Shown here in pieces: positions 17,342 through 25,949 of a stretch of 64,000 nucleotides of DNA; position 1 is the stretch's first letter; every line of letters begins with the position of its first letter. A program made the translations under genes and the position numbers. The DNA is taken from assembly GCA_017792425.1 (NCBI GenBank), contig CP051233.1, positions 3,125,998 to 3,189,997 of the forward strand, read 5' to 3'. This stretch comes from Thalassovita sp. (lineage in GTDB: Bacteria > Pseudomonadota > Alphaproteobacteria > Rhodobacterales > Rhodobacteraceae). The notes beneath the pieces were generated by a model. The model saw only the letters and a list, made by a program, of their open reading frames with translations, did not search any database and was not told the DNA's origin.

Positions 17342-18262
17342 ATGACCATCCAGGTTTTCGGCCATAAATCCCCCGACACCGACTCGACCGGTTCGCCCAT
17401 CGTCTGGGCCTGGTACCTGAACGAGATCAAAGGCACCGCCGCCAAGCCCGTGCTGCTGGGCGAGCCGAACACCGAAGCCGCCTTTGTGCTGAAACGCTGG
17501 AACCTGGACAAGCCGGAAATCATCAGCGGAGTCGAAGCCGGCGCGCCGGTGGTCATCGTGGACACCAACAACCCCGCCGAACTGCCCGCCGACATCAACA
17601 AGGCCGACATCCAGGCGATCATCGACCACCACAAGCTGGTGGGCGGGCTGGAAACCAAGGGCCCGATCGACATCACCATCCGCCCGCTGGCCTGCACCGC
17701 CACCATCATGGTGGACCTGATGGGCGATGACGCCGCCAAGATGCCCGACGCCATCAAGGGCGCGGCGCTGAGCTGCATCATTTCCGACACGCTGGAATTC
17801 CGTTCGCCCACCACCACCGCGCATGACCGCGAAGTCGTGGAAAAGCTGGCTGCCGAACTGGGTGTCGACGTGGCCGCCTATGCCGCCGAGATGTTCGAGG
17901 CCAAGTCGGACGTGTCCGCCTTCTCTGACGCGGAACTGCTGCGGATGGATTCGAAGGAATACAACGTGGACGGCAAGGAATTCCGCGTCTCGGTGCTGGA
18001 AACCACCGCGCCGAAGCTGGTGCTGGACCGCAAGGACAGCCTGATGGCGTCCATGGTGGACGTGGCCAAGGAAGACGGTGCCGACCAGGTGCTGCTGTTC
18101 GTCGTGGACATCCTGAACGAAGAAGCCACCCTGCTGGTCCCGAACGATCTGGTGAAAACCGTGGCCGAGAAATCCTTTGGCGCCACCGTCAGCGGCGACC
18201 TGGTCGTGCTGCCCGGCATCATGTCGCGCAAGAAGCAGATCATCCCGAACCTGAAGATCTGA
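17342..18262 (+). CDS. ppaC: Manganese-dependent inorganic pyrophosphatase (family II)
   Basis: 306 residues. DHH-superfamily motifs are in order: FGHKSPDTDS near 6, VIVDTNN near 71, the DHH motif IIDHHK near 96, SDTLEF near 149, and the C-terminal DHHA2 domain ending MSRKKQIIP with the phosphate-binding SRKKQ. It hydrolyses pyrophosphate to phosphate in the cytoplasm. The start follows AGGAA, and a strong terminator follows. Confidence 0.97.
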   Translation: MTIQVFGHKSPDTDSTGSPIVWAWYLNEIKGTAAKPVLLGEPNTEAAFVLKRWNLDKPEIISGVEAGAPVVIVDTNNPAELPADINKADIQAIIDHHKLVGGLETKGPIDITIRPLACTATIMVDLMGDDAAKMPDAIKGAALSCIISDTLEFRSPTTTAHDREVVEKLAAELGVDVAAYAAEMFEAKSDVSAFSDAELLRMDSKEYNVDGKEFRVSVLETTAPKLVLDRKDSLMASMVDVAKEDGADQVLLFVVDILNEEATLLVPNDLVKTVAEKSFGATVSGDLVVLPGIMSRKKQIIPNLKI

Positions 18263-18281
18263 TCTGTCTGCAAGTTTACGG

Positions 18282-18309
18282 AAAGGGCGCCCGATGTGGC
18301 GCCTTTTTT
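18282..18309 (+). terminator. Rho-independent terminator of ppaC
   Basis: GGCGCC (18286-18291), loop CGATGT, GGCGCC (18298-18303), then a run of six T, with A residues before the stem. It lies 20 bases after the ppaC stop. It is nearly identical to the hairpin at 18795-18820. Confidence 0.92.
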
Positions 18310-18389
18310 GTTTGCGTGCGCTTGAAGATAGACGGGCATCCGATATCGTCGCCCCGCCAGAATCGGCAATTCAAACAAGGGAATAAGAG

Positions 18390-18761
18390 ATGAACAAGAT
18401 TGTTCTTTGCGTCGCTGTCGCATTCTCGGTCGCGGGCTGTAATACCTGGTCCACCACGAATATCGAGCAAAGCGCCCGCAAGGCACCTGTGACTGAAACG
18501 CAGGTCAGCCAGGTCATGCTGAGCCCTGCGCCGTTCGATCCGACCAAGCATGTGAAAATCCAGGACCTGAAGGTTGCAGTGAACAAGACCACCGCCTTTC
18601 ACCCAGAGCCTACCGTTGAACTGGTGCAGCAGAAACTGCGAGAAGACGCTGCCAAACTGGGTGCCAACGCGGTGATGGAGGTCAAGATTTCCGAACCTCA
18701 GGTCAGCTGGGTCAGCTGGGGATCGCGCTTTGGCACCGGCGTGGCGGTTCGCAAGAAGTGA
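18390..18761 (+). CDS. Small predicted lipoprotein
   Basis: 123 residues. The signal peptide ends in the lipobox SVAGC (Cys at about 17), predicting a lipid anchor; the following residue is Asn, not Asp, so outer-membrane sorting is possible. The mature part has a block (EPTVELVQQKLREDAAKLGANAVMEVKIS) reminiscent of small heavy-metal-binding or YbjQ-like beta-alpha folds that assemble by oligomerisation, but the similarity is too weak to assign. It is monocistronic between two terminators. Confidence 0.7.
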   Translation: MNKIVLCVAVAFSVAGCNTWSTTNIEQSARKAPVTETQVSQVMLSPAPFDPTKHVKIQDLKVAVNKTTAFHPEPTVELVQQKLREDAAKLGANAVMEVKISEPQVSWVSWGSRFGTGVAVRKK

Positions 18762-18794
18762 CATACCAGACGAAATGATCCCGATGGAATTCGG

Positions 18795-18820
18795 AAAGGG
18801 CGCCCGGTGTGGCGCCCTTT
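18795..18820 (+). terminator. Terminator after the lipoprotein gene
   Basis: A perfect 10-bp stem, AAAGGGCGCC (18795-18804) and GGCGCCCTTT (18811-18820), with loop CGGTGT, is followed by GTTATTT. The T-run is weaker than at the ppaC terminator, but the hairpin is 33 bases after the stop. Confidence 0.8.
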
Positions 18821-18898
18821 GTTATTTAGCGGTGTGCGCCTGCGGCGCACGCAGGATCAGGCTTGGCTGCGCCTGCGCCGGGGTTTCGCCTTCGGCGA

Positions 18899-18920
18899 GA
18901 GTATTTCGGGCAAGATGAAG
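18899..18920 (+). repeat. Dispersed intergenic repeat GAGTATTT-N4-CAAGATGAA, copy 1
   Basis: GAGTATTT, four variable bases, CAAGATGAA. A small hairpin TCGCC-TTC-GGCGA (18886-18898) abuts its 5' side. Two other copies with identical spacing occur at 51721 and 56771, all on the + strand and intergenic. The function is unknown to me. Confidence 0.7.
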
Positions 18921-19001
18921 GGCGGGGCCGATTTGTGCTGCGGCGGCGGGTTGGTATGATAGACAGGGTGCGTATTGCCTGCGACCAGCCCGGAGCCCGA
19001 C

Positions 19002-19877
19002 ATGACCCAGATCATCACCGCCCTGTCCGAGATTTCCAGCCGTTACGAGGCGCTGTTCGTAGATCTGTGGGGCTGTGTGCATGACGGGGTGCGCGCCTTG
19101 CCGGACGCGGTGGCCGCGTTGCAGGATTATCGCCGCAAGGGGGGCGTGGTGGTGCTGGTGACCAACAGCCCCAAGCCGCGCGCGGGGGTCGAGGTGCAAC
19201 TGGACAAGTTCGGCGTGGCCCGCGACGCCTGGGACACGATCGCCACCAGCGGCGACAGCGCGCGGTCCGCCATGTTCCGGGGGGCCGTGGGGCAGAAGGT
19301 GTATTTCATGGGCGAGTGGGCGCGGGACGAGGAGTTCTTTCACCCGCTGAAGCTGCTGGAGAACCCGCTGGAGATCGAACTGGTCAAGCTGGAAGAGGCC
19401 GAGGGGATCGTCTGTTGCGGGCCGTTCGATCCACATGCCGATCCGACCGTGCTGCGGCCGCAACTGCTGTACGGCAAGACCAAGGGGATGAAACTGCTGT
19501 GCGCCAACCCCGATATCGTGGTGGACCGGGGCGAGACCCGCGAATGGTGCGCCGGTGCGGTGGCGCGTCTGTATACTGACATGGGGGGCGAGAGCCTGTA
19601 TTTCGGCAAGCCGCACCCGCCGATCTATGACCTGGCGCGCCGCCGCCTGTATGCGCTGGGGCGCGACATCGCGGATGGCAACATCCTGGCCATCGGCGAC
19701 GGGGCGCAGACCGACATCAAGGGCGCGATGGGCGAGGATATCGATTCCCTTTTCATCAGTGGCGGGTTGGCGCGCGGGGAAACCAAAACGACGCACCAGC
19801 CCGACCCGGAGGCGCTAAACGCCTACCTGGCAAGGGAAATGTCCGCGCCAACCTATACCATAGGACAACTTCGCTAA
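19002..19877 (+). CDS. TIGR01459-type HAD phosphatase (class IIA)
   Basis: 291 residues from the ATG at 19002 (GGAG 6 bases upstream). HAD motif I is LFVDLWGCVHDG near 26, motif II VLVTNSPKPR near 61, and motif III/IV GDGAQTDIKGA near 234. The class IIA (NagD-like) cap lies between. Members dephosphorylate small sugar or nucleotide phosphates in the cytoplasm; the substrate is not known. It is the first gene after repeat copy 1. Confidence 0.88.
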   Translation: MTQIITALSEISSRYEALFVDLWGCVHDGVRALPDAVAALQDYRRKGGVVVLVTNSPKPRAGVEVQLDKFGVARDAWDTIATSGDSARSAMFRGAVGQKVYFMGEWARDEEFFHPLKLLENPLEIELVKLEEAEGIVCCGPFDPHADPTVLRPQLLYGKTKGMKLLCANPDIVVDRGETREWCAGAVARLYTDMGGESLYFGKPHPPIYDLARRRLYALGRDIADGNILAIGDGAQTDIKGAMGEDIDSLFISGGLARGETKTTHQPDPEALNAYLAREMSAPTYTIGQLR

Positions 19878-19889
19878 CAAATTTAGGGC

Positions 19890-19917
19890 TTGATTTTCTG
19901 CGCCTGCAAAGTAATAA
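19890..19917 (+). promoter_or_regulatory. Candidate promoter of the MaoC gene
   Basis: TTGATT (19890-19895) and TAATAA (19912-19917) are 16 bases apart in a locally A+T-rich stretch, with a predicted start about 55 bases before the MaoC start codon. This is a visual match only. Confidence 0.45.
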
Positions 19918-19978
19918 AGTTCCAACATCGGGCAATAATGTGCCTGAAAATTACTCACCCAACCAGTCGGAGGGTCGG

Positions 19979-20422
19979 ATGTTGGATAACTTGCCGCGCG
20001 GAACGATCTGTATCGAGGATATCGAGATGGGGATGATGCGCTATGTGCGCAAAGTCGTCACCGACGAGGATATCGAGATGTTCGCCAAGGTATCCACCGA
20101 TCACAACCCGGTGCACCTGGACGACAGCTATGCCCAGGACACGATTTTCGAGGGGCGGATCGCCCACGGGATGCTGACGGCGGGGCTGGTTTCCGCGGTG
20201 ATCGGGGAACAGCTGCCGGGGCATGGCACGATCTACATGGGGCAGACGCTGAAATTCCTGGCCCCGGTTCGCCCCGGCGACACGGTGACCGCCGAGGTCG
20301 AGGTGATCGGCATCGACATTGCCAAGCGCCGGGTGCAACTGGATTGCCGCTGCATGGTGGACGGCAAGAAGGTGCTGGTGGGCGAAGCCACCGTTCTGGC
20401 CCCGTCGCGCAAGTTCGACTGA
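19979..20422 (+). CDS. MaoC-like (R)-specific enoyl-CoA hydratase
   Basis: 147 residues from the ATG at 19979, preceded by GGAGGG at 5 bases; a GTG further upstream is less well placed. A single hot-dog fold with the hydratase signature FAKVSTDHNPVHLDDSYA (Asp-x4-His motif, near 40) and FEGRIAHGMLT. The family hydrates 2-enoyl-CoA to (R)-3-hydroxyacyl-CoA, for beta-oxidation or polyhydroxyalkanoate supply. No pha genes are nearby. Confidence 0.85.
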   Translation: MLDNLPRGTICIEDIEMGMMRYVRKVVTDEDIEMFAKVSTDHNPVHLDDSYAQDTIFEGRIAHGMLTAGLVSAVIGEQLPGHGTIYMGQTLKFLAPVRPGDTVTAEVEVIGIDIAKRRVQLDCRCMVDGKKVLVGEATVLAPSRKFD

Positions 20423-20514
20423 TTTCGATGCCCTGACGCATTTCAGGCGCCGCGCTGCAGGGTCGCGGCGCTTCGCTGCTTGCGCAGGGGACGAATGGGC
20501 GGTACGCCTTCGCC

Positions 20515-21453
20515 ATGCGCATTATCCGTGACTACACCTATGTGAACGATGCCGACCGAGGCGCCTCGGTCGCGATCGGCAATTTCGACGGGGTCCACCT
20601 GGGCCACCAGGCGGTGATCGGGCTGGCCCGCAAGGCTGCACTTAGGACGGGTGCACCGCTGGGCGTGATGACGTTCGAACCGCACCCGCGTCAGTATTTC
20701 GCCCCCGATGCCCCGGCGTTTCGGCTGATGGGACGCGCGGCGCGGGCGCACCGGCTGGAAAAGCTGGGGGTGGAGCGGCTGTACGAGCTGAACTTCAACG
20801 CCTCGCTGTCGGGACTGAGCCCCGAAGAGTTCGCGCAAAAGGTGATCGTGGACGGGCTGGGCCTGAAACACGTGGTCGTGGGCGCGGATTTCTGTTTCGG
20901 CAAGGGCCGCACGGGGTCCGCCGAGGATTTGAAGCGGTTCGGCAAGGAAATGGGGTTCGGCGTCACCGTGGCGGAGCTGATCGAGGGCGACCAGGGCGAG
21001 GTGTCATCCACCGCGATCCGGCAGGCGCTGAGCGATGGCCGCCCGCGCGACGCGGCGGCGATGCTGGGCCACTGGCACCGGATCGAAGGGCCGGTGATCG
21101 GCGGCGACCAGCGCGGGCGGGAATTGGGCTATCCGACGACGAACATGTCCATCGACGGCATCCACCCGCCGAAATTCGGCGTCTACGCGGTGCTGGTGGA
21201 CGTGCTGGAAGGCCCGCACAAGGGCAGCTATCACGGGGCGGCCTCTATCGGGGTGCGGCCGATGTTCAACGGCGAGAAACCGAACATTGAAACCTTCATC
21301 TTCGATTTCACCGGGGATTTGTACGGCACACCGCTGTCGGTCGCGCTGGTGGACTACCTGCGGCCCGAGCTGAAGTTCGACGGGCTGGAATCGCTGGTGG
21401 CGCAGATCGACGCCGATTGCGTCCGCGCCCGAGAGATCCTGGCCGCGACATGA
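20515..21453 (+). CDS. ribF: Bifunctional riboflavin kinase / FAD synthetase
   Basis: 312 residues. The N-terminal adenylyltransferase domain shows AIGNFDGVHLGHQ near 20 and VGADFCFGKGRTG near 122; the C-terminal kinase domain shows GRELGYPTTNM near 202 and the GVYAV block. It converts riboflavin to FMN and FAD. It overlaps the ycgN-like gene by ATGA, so the two are coupled. Confidence 0.96.
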   Translation: MRIIRDYTYVNDADRGASVAIGNFDGVHLGHQAVIGLARKAALRTGAPLGVMTFEPHPRQYFAPDAPAFRLMGRAARAHRLEKLGVERLYELNFNASLSGLSPEEFAQKVIVDGLGLKHVVVGADFCFGKGRTGSAEDLKRFGKEMGFGVTVAELIEGDQGEVSSTAIRQALSDGRPRDAAAMLGHWHRIEGPVIGGDQRGRELGYPTTNMSIDGIHPPKFGVYAVLVDVLEGPHKGSYHGAASIGVRPMFNGEKPNIETFIFDFTGDLYGTPLSVALVDYLRPELKFDGLESLVAQIDADCVRAREILAAT

Positions 21454-21902
21454 CCAAGCTGCGCCCCCGGTTCTGGGAAACCGTGCCGCTGAAGAAGATG
21501 ACCCGCCCGGAATGGGAGGCCCTGTGCGACGGCTGCGGCAAATGCTGCCTGAACAAGCTGGAGGACGAGGATACCGGCGAGGTCGCGCTGACACGCGTCG
21601 CCTGCCGCTTACTGGACGGGGACACGTGCCGTTGCACGCAATACCCGATCCGCCACCAGTTCGTGCCTGAATGTATCGTGCTGAAGCCGGGCAATATCGA
21701 CAAGAACCTGTACTGGATGCCGGAAACCTGCGCCTACAAGCTGTTGTGGACCGGGGAAACCCTGCCGGACTGGCATCCGCTGGTGTCGGGCGATCCTGAA
21801 ACCGTGCATGCGGCGGGGGTGTCGGCGCGGGGGATCACGGTGCCGGAGTTCGAAATCTCTGAGGACGACTGGGAAGAGTACATCATAGAGGAGCCTGTCT
21901 GA
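21450..21902 (+). CDS. YcgN/UPF0260 cysteine-cluster protein
   Basis: 150 residues from the ATG overlapping the ribF stop. The N-terminal WEALCDGCGKCCLNKLED cluster plus DTCRCTQYPIR and PECIVLK give the Cys pattern of the YcgN family, often described as metal or Fe-S cluster binding. The function is unproven. It ends in a TGATG overlap with the threonine aldolase gene. Confidence 0.88.
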   Translation: MTKLRPRFWETVPLKKMTRPEWEALCDGCGKCCLNKLEDEDTGEVALTRVACRLLDGDTCRCTQYPIRHQFVPECIVLKPGNIDKNLYWMPETCAYKLLWTGETLPDWHPLVSGDPETVHAAGVSARGITVPEFEISEDDWEEYIIEEPV

Positions 21903-22948
21903 TGTTCTTTGCCTCTGACAACGCGGGGCCAGCGCATCCGCAGGTTCTGTCCGCCGTGGCGGCGGCGAATGACGGCTACGCGATGGGCTATGGCAACGAT
22001 CCCCTGACGCAGGCGGTGCAGCAGCAGATCCGCGATCTGTTCGAAGCGCCCGACGCGGCGGTTTACCTTGTGGCGACCGGGACAGCGGCGAACGCGCTGG
22101 CGCTGGCGACACTGTGCCAGCCTTGGCAGACGGTGTTCTGTTCCCCTACCGCGCATATCCACGAGGATGAGTGCAACGCGCCGGAATTCTTTACCGGCGG
22201 GGCCAAGCTGACGCTGGTCGGCGATCAGGACACGATGACGCCGGACGCCCTGCGCGCGGCAATTCTGGGCGAAGAAACGCGCGGCGTGCATGGGCCGCAG
22301 CGCGGGCCGGTCAGCATCACGCAGGTCACGGAACGCGGGCAGGTCTATGGGCTGGACGAATTGCGGGCACTGTGCGGCGTGGCGAAGGAACACGGGCTGC
22401 CGGTGCATCTGGACGGGGCGCGGTTCGCCAATGCGCTGGTTACACTGGGCTGTTCGCCTGCCGACATGACGTGGCGGGCCGGTGTCGATGCCGTCAGCTT
22501 TGGCGGGACCAAGAACGGCTGCATGGGGGTCGAGGCCGTCGTGATCTTCGATCCGGTCAAGGCGTGGGAGTTCGAGCTGCGCCGCAAGCGCGGGGCGCAG
22601 CTGTTTTCCAAGCACCGCTTTCTGGCGGCGCAGATGCAGGGATACCTTGCGGACGGGTTGTGGATGCAGACCGCGCGGGCGGCGAATGACAGTTGCGCGC
22701 GGCTGGTGGCCGGGCTGCAAGGGCTGGACGGGGTGGACCTGCTGTATCCGCCGCAGGCCAATATCGTCTTTGCGGACATGCCACGCGCGATGCATCAGCG
22801 ACTGCACGACGCGGGCGCGGTTTATTACATCATGCGCGGCACGCTGGAGGGTGACGACCCGGCTGAACCGCTGATGGCGCGATTCGTCACCGACTGGTCA
22901 ATCGGCGCGGATCAGATTGACGCCTTCCTGAAGGTCGCTGCCGGTTAA
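21902..22948 (+). CDS. ltaE: Low-specificity L-threonine aldolase
   Basis: 348 residues, PLP fold type I. The PLP lysine is in FGGTKNGC (Lys about 204), with VHLDGARFANAL upstream carrying the conserved Asp. It cleaves L-threonine or L-allo-threonine to glycine and acetaldehyde. The start overlaps the preceding stop (TGATG). The YcgN-LtaE coupling behind ribF suggests one transcript for three genes. Confidence 0.9.
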   Translation: MFFASDNAGPAHPQVLSAVAAANDGYAMGYGNDPLTQAVQQQIRDLFEAPDAAVYLVATGTAANALALATLCQPWQTVFCSPTAHIHEDECNAPEFFTGGAKLTLVGDQDTMTPDALRAAILGEETRGVHGPQRGPVSITQVTERGQVYGLDELRALCGVAKEHGLPVHLDGARFANALVTLGCSPADMTWRAGVDAVSFGGTKNGCMGVEAVVIFDPVKAWEFELRRKRGAQLFSKHRFLAAQMQGYLADGLWMQTARAANDSCARLVAGLQGLDGVDLLYPPQANIVFADMPRAMHQRLHDAGAVYYIMRGTLEGDDPAEPLMARFVTDWSIGADQIDAFLKVAAG

Positions 22949-23763
22949 TCCGGTACGCTGTCCAGAAAATCACGGATCAGCGCGCCCACCTGTTCAGGGT
23001 GGGTGATCGGCAGCATGTGACCGGCATCAGACAGGGTTTCACGGCGCGCGTTGGGCAGGCGGCGCTGCAGCCCCGTGTTCACCAGCCGCAGAATCTCGGG
23101 GGTTTGCGCGCCTTCCAGCAGCAAGGTGGGGACGGTCACGCCCGCAATCCGGCCGGGGGCCAGCATCCGGCCGCTGTCATCCTCGACCGCGGGGCGGGCG
23201 GTGATGATGGCGCCGAACCGTTTGGTCATGTTTTCGCGCATCTGTTCGGGCATCTTTTCCCAGGGCATGGACGCATCACCCCACAGCGTATTGAAGGCAC
23301 GGGTCGCGCCCGGCAGATCGCCCGCCTGCAATGCCGCGTGCTGCGCGGCCTCGGTGGCGTGGTGGCGTTCGCGCAGACCCGGCACATCGGCAAAGGCAAC
23401 GGAAAACATCACCGGTTCAATCAGGGTCAGGGACCGGACAAGGTGGGGCTGTTCCATCGCCAGCCGCAGGGCGACGGTGCCGCCAAAGCTGTGGCCGATC
23501 ACGTCCACCGGGCCGGGCGCGGCGAAATCGGCGGCCATCGCGGTGGTCACGGACTGGATGCAGTCGCGGTTGTCCCAGTCCTGGCTGCGGCCATGCCCCG
23601 GAATGTCAAAGGCCGTCATCGACAGCCTGTCCGACAATTCCCCGGCCAGCGCGGTCCACGCGCCGGAATGGGATAGCGAACAATGGATCATCAGCGCCTG
23701 CCGGTCCCCCTGCCCGAAATCGCGCCAGAATGTCGGGTAGCCCCCGCGCAAGTCCCTGGGCAT
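22945..23763 (-). CDS. Alpha/beta hydrolase
   Basis: 272 residues. Nucleophile elbow GHSFGG (Ser about 103), oxyanion region MIHCSLSHSGAW near 28 and terminal His in SDAGHMLPITHP near 250 form a normal hydrolase triad set. It begins 3 bases after the isomerase gene, so both are one operon. It overlaps the ltaE 3' end by 4 bases in convergent orientation. The substrate is unknown. Confidence 0.85.
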   Translation of the reverse strand: MPRDLRGGYPTFWRDFGQGDRQALMIHCSLSHSGAWTALAGELSDRLSMTAFDIPGHGRSQDWDNRDCIQSVTTAMAADFAAPGPVDVIGHSFGGTVALRLAMEQPHLVRSLTLIEPVMFSVAFADVPGLRERHHATEAAQHAALQAGDLPGATRAFNTLWGDASMPWEKMPEQMRENMTKRFGAIITARPAVEDDSGRMLAPGRIAGVTVPTLLLEGAQTPEILRLVNTGLQRRLPNARRETLSDAGHMLPITHPEQVGALIRDFLDSVPD

Positions 23764-23766
23764 CGG

Positions 23767-24366
23767 TCAGAGTTTTCCCTGAAGATGCAGGTCCAGATCG
23801 TCCAGGCTGTCCTGTCCCCAGAACTTCTGCCCCGAATCGACGATGTAGAAGGGGGAACCGAACACGCCGCGGGAAACGGCCTCTTCCAGGTTCTGGGCGT
23901 AGGTGTCCGCGCCCAGCAGCAGGCCGCTGTCGGTCAGCGCGGGATCGAAACCGGCGGTCTGCAGGCAATCCTTCAGCACCGCGTCGTCCGAGATGTCCTT
24001 TTCCTCGGCCCATGTCGCGCGCAGGATGGAATGCACCAGTTCGCCCATGTCACCGCCGCCGGCGTTCTGCGCGGCGATGATGGCATAGGACGAGGGCGCG
24101 GCGTTGACCGGCCAGTGCGCAGGTTTGAAGTTCAGCGGGGTGCCCAGCTTGCGCGCGGCGCGCGGCAGAACCTGTGCACGATAGTCGTTGCGCGACGGGT
24201 GACGCTGGCCCTGCGGCAGCCCGCCGGTGCGCGGAAACAGCGCCATGATGTCATAGGGCTTGTAGGTGACAGTGGCCCCGTTGCGCTGTGCGATCCCTTC
24301 CATCCGCAGGCCCGCCAGATAGGAATAAGGCGACAGGGTTGTGAAATAGTAATCAATGTGTGGCAT
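23767..24366 (-). CDS. 2-hydroxychromene-2-carboxylate isomerase-like, DsbA fold
   Basis: 199 residues with a thioredoxin/kappa-class GST fold: N-terminal YYFTTLSPYSYLAG (Ser in place of CxxC) and C-terminal GVFGSPFYIVDSGQKFWGQDSLDDL. These match the HCCA isomerase family, which uses glutathione. Members act in aromatic degradation, but many homologues have unknown substrates. Its partner is the alpha/beta hydrolase downstream. Confidence 0.85.
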   Translation of the reverse strand: MPHIDYYFTTLSPYSYLAGLRMEGIAQRNGATVTYKPYDIMALFPRTGGLPQGQRHPSRNDYRAQVLPRAARKLGTPLNFKPAHWPVNAAPSSYAIIAAQNAGGGDMGELVHSILRATWAEEKDISDDAVLKDCLQTAGFDPALTDSGLLLGADTYAQNLEEAVSRGVFGSPFYIVDSGQKFWGQDSLDDLDLHLQGKL

Positions 24367-24470
24367 TTGGGCCCCTCCCCCGTGTGCATAGCTTTGCCTG
24401 ACCGTAGTGAGATGCTAAGCGGTGTCAACGTCACGAATCTGTCATTCAGACCACTTCCAGGAAGCACATC

Positions 24471-25487
24471 ATGGCCCATCTGAACGAACCGAAGCTGATC
24501 TCGGGGAACGCAAACCTGCCGCTGGCAAAATCCATCGCCCGCCGCATGTCCATCCACCGGGGCAAGAACATCGGGTTGGTTGATGCCCGCGTGGAACGGT
24601 TCAACGACCAGGAAATCTTTGTCGAAATGTATGAAAACGTCCGCGGCGAGGACATGTTCATCATCCAGCCGACATCGAACCCGGCGAATGACAACCTGAT
24701 GGAACTGCTGATCATCACCGATGCGCTGCGCCGGTCGTCAGCGGCGCGGATCACCGCCGTGATTCCCTATTTCGGCTATGCCCGCCAGGACCGCCGCACC
24801 AAGGCCCGCACCCCGATCAGCGCCAAGCTGGTCGCCAACATGATGGTCGAGGCCGGGATCGAGCGCATCCTGACGCTGGACCTGCACGCCGCGCAGATCC
24901 AGGGCTTTTTCGACATTCCGGTGGACAACCTCTATGCCAGCCCGATCTTCGCGCTGGACATCAAATCGCAGTTCGAAGGGTCGCTGCAGGACGTGATGGT
25001 GGTATCCCCCGACGTTGGCGGCGTGGCGCGCGCGCGTGAGCTGGCCAAGCGGATCAACGCCCCGCTGTCGATCGTGGACAAGCGTCGCGAGAAGCCGGGC
25101 GAAGTGGCGGAAATGACCGTGATCGGCAATGTCAGCGGCAAGAAGTGCATCATCGTCGATGACATGTGCGACACCGCCGGCACGCTGTGCAAGGCGGCCG
25201 AAATCCTGATGGAACACGGCGCGACCGAGGTGCATTCCTATATCTCGCACGGTGTGCTGTCCGGCCCGGCGGTGGAGCGGATCACCAATTCCGTGATGAA
25301 ATCGCTGGTGATCACCGATTCGATCCAGCCGACCGAAGCCGTGCTGAACACCCCCAATATCCGTGTCCTGCCGACCGCGCCGATGTTCGCCCAGGCGATT
25401 CTGAACATCTGGAACGGCACCTCGGTATCGTCGCTGTTCGAGACCGAAACGCTGGAACCGATCTATGAGGGCCAGTTCAAGGGCTGA
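24471..25487 (+). CDS. prs: Ribose-phosphate pyrophosphokinase
   Basis: 338 residues. It makes PRPP from ribose 5-phosphate and ATP for nucleotide, His and Trp synthesis. Visible motifs are IPYFGYARQDRR near 100, the flexible-loop KRREKPGEV near 203 and the PRPP-binding VDDMCDTAGTL near 230. The start has AGGAAG upstream. It is monocistronic, divergent from the isomerase gene. Confidence 0.97.
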   Translation: MAHLNEPKLISGNANLPLAKSIARRMSIHRGKNIGLVDARVERFNDQEIFVEMYENVRGEDMFIIQPTSNPANDNLMELLIITDALRRSSAARITAVIPYFGYARQDRRTKARTPISAKLVANMMVEAGIERILTLDLHAAQIQGFFDIPVDNLYASPIFALDIKSQFEGSLQDVMVVSPDVGGVARARELAKRINAPLSIVDKRREKPGEVAEMTVIGNVSGKKCIIVDDMCDTAGTLCKAAEILMEHGATEVHSYISHGVLSGPAVERITNSVMKSLVITDSIQPTEAVLNTPNIRVLPTAPMFAQAILNIWNGTSVSSLFETETLEPIYEGQFKG

Positions 25488-25489
25488 GG

Positions 25490-25837
25490 TCAGACATCCC
25501 ACCTGTCAGGGTCTTTGGCCTGCCCGATCGCCAGCCAGTTGGCGCGGGCGCGGGCGATGCGGGTGTTTCCCCAGGTGCTGAACACGATGACGAAGCCGGA
25601 TTCGGTGATGTTATCCACCGAAATGTCGCCGCGCATGTTGGTGGACTGGTCTATGTCGAACAGCGACAGCGAACAATGCACCGCCGGGGGTGCGGTAAAC
25701 GGCTGATCGAACGTGACGTGGGTGCGCCGGGTGCGCGTTCCGTCGCCCGTCCACATGTCGCCGCCATCGGTGAACTCTTCGAACAGATCGGTGTTGCCCT
25801 GGGCGATTCCCAATGGGCTGTCATTCAGTATCATCAT
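25490..25837 (-). CDS. H-type lectin domain protein
   Basis: 115 residues from the first of two adjacent ATGs (25837), with AGGGA upstream. About residues 40-105 form an H-type lectin-like beta sandwich (VTFDQPFTAPPAVHCSLSLFDID..., ending RARANWLAIG). No signal peptide is seen. H-type lectins bind GalNAc-type sugars in animals; bacterial copies are poorly known. It sits between prs and the ATP synthase operon on the minus strand. Confidence 0.7.
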   Translation of the reverse strand: MMILNDSPLGIAQGNTDLFEEFTDGGDMWTGDGTRTRRTHVTFDQPFTAPPAVHCSLSLFDIDQSTNMRGDISVDNITESGFVIVFSTWGNTRIARARANWLAIGQAKDPDRWDV

Positions 25838-25895
25838 GGGGTCATCCCTGCCGCGCGCGGCCCATTGTTGCCGCAGCACCGCAGGCAGGCAAGGA

Positions 25896-25923
25896 AAAAG
25901 GCCCCGGAATTCCGGGGCCTTTT
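25896..25923 (-). terminator. Terminator of the F1 ATP synthase operon
   Basis: A self-complementary 28-base hairpin, AAAAGGCCCCGGAA then its mirror ending CCTTTT, gives a 14-bp palindrome. On the minus strand it is followed by extra T residues (CCTTTTTCC), 26 bases after the atpC stop. It separates atpC from the lectin gene. Confidence 0.88.
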
Positions 25924-25949
25924 CTGCCTGTCTGAACGTTTGGACCGGA

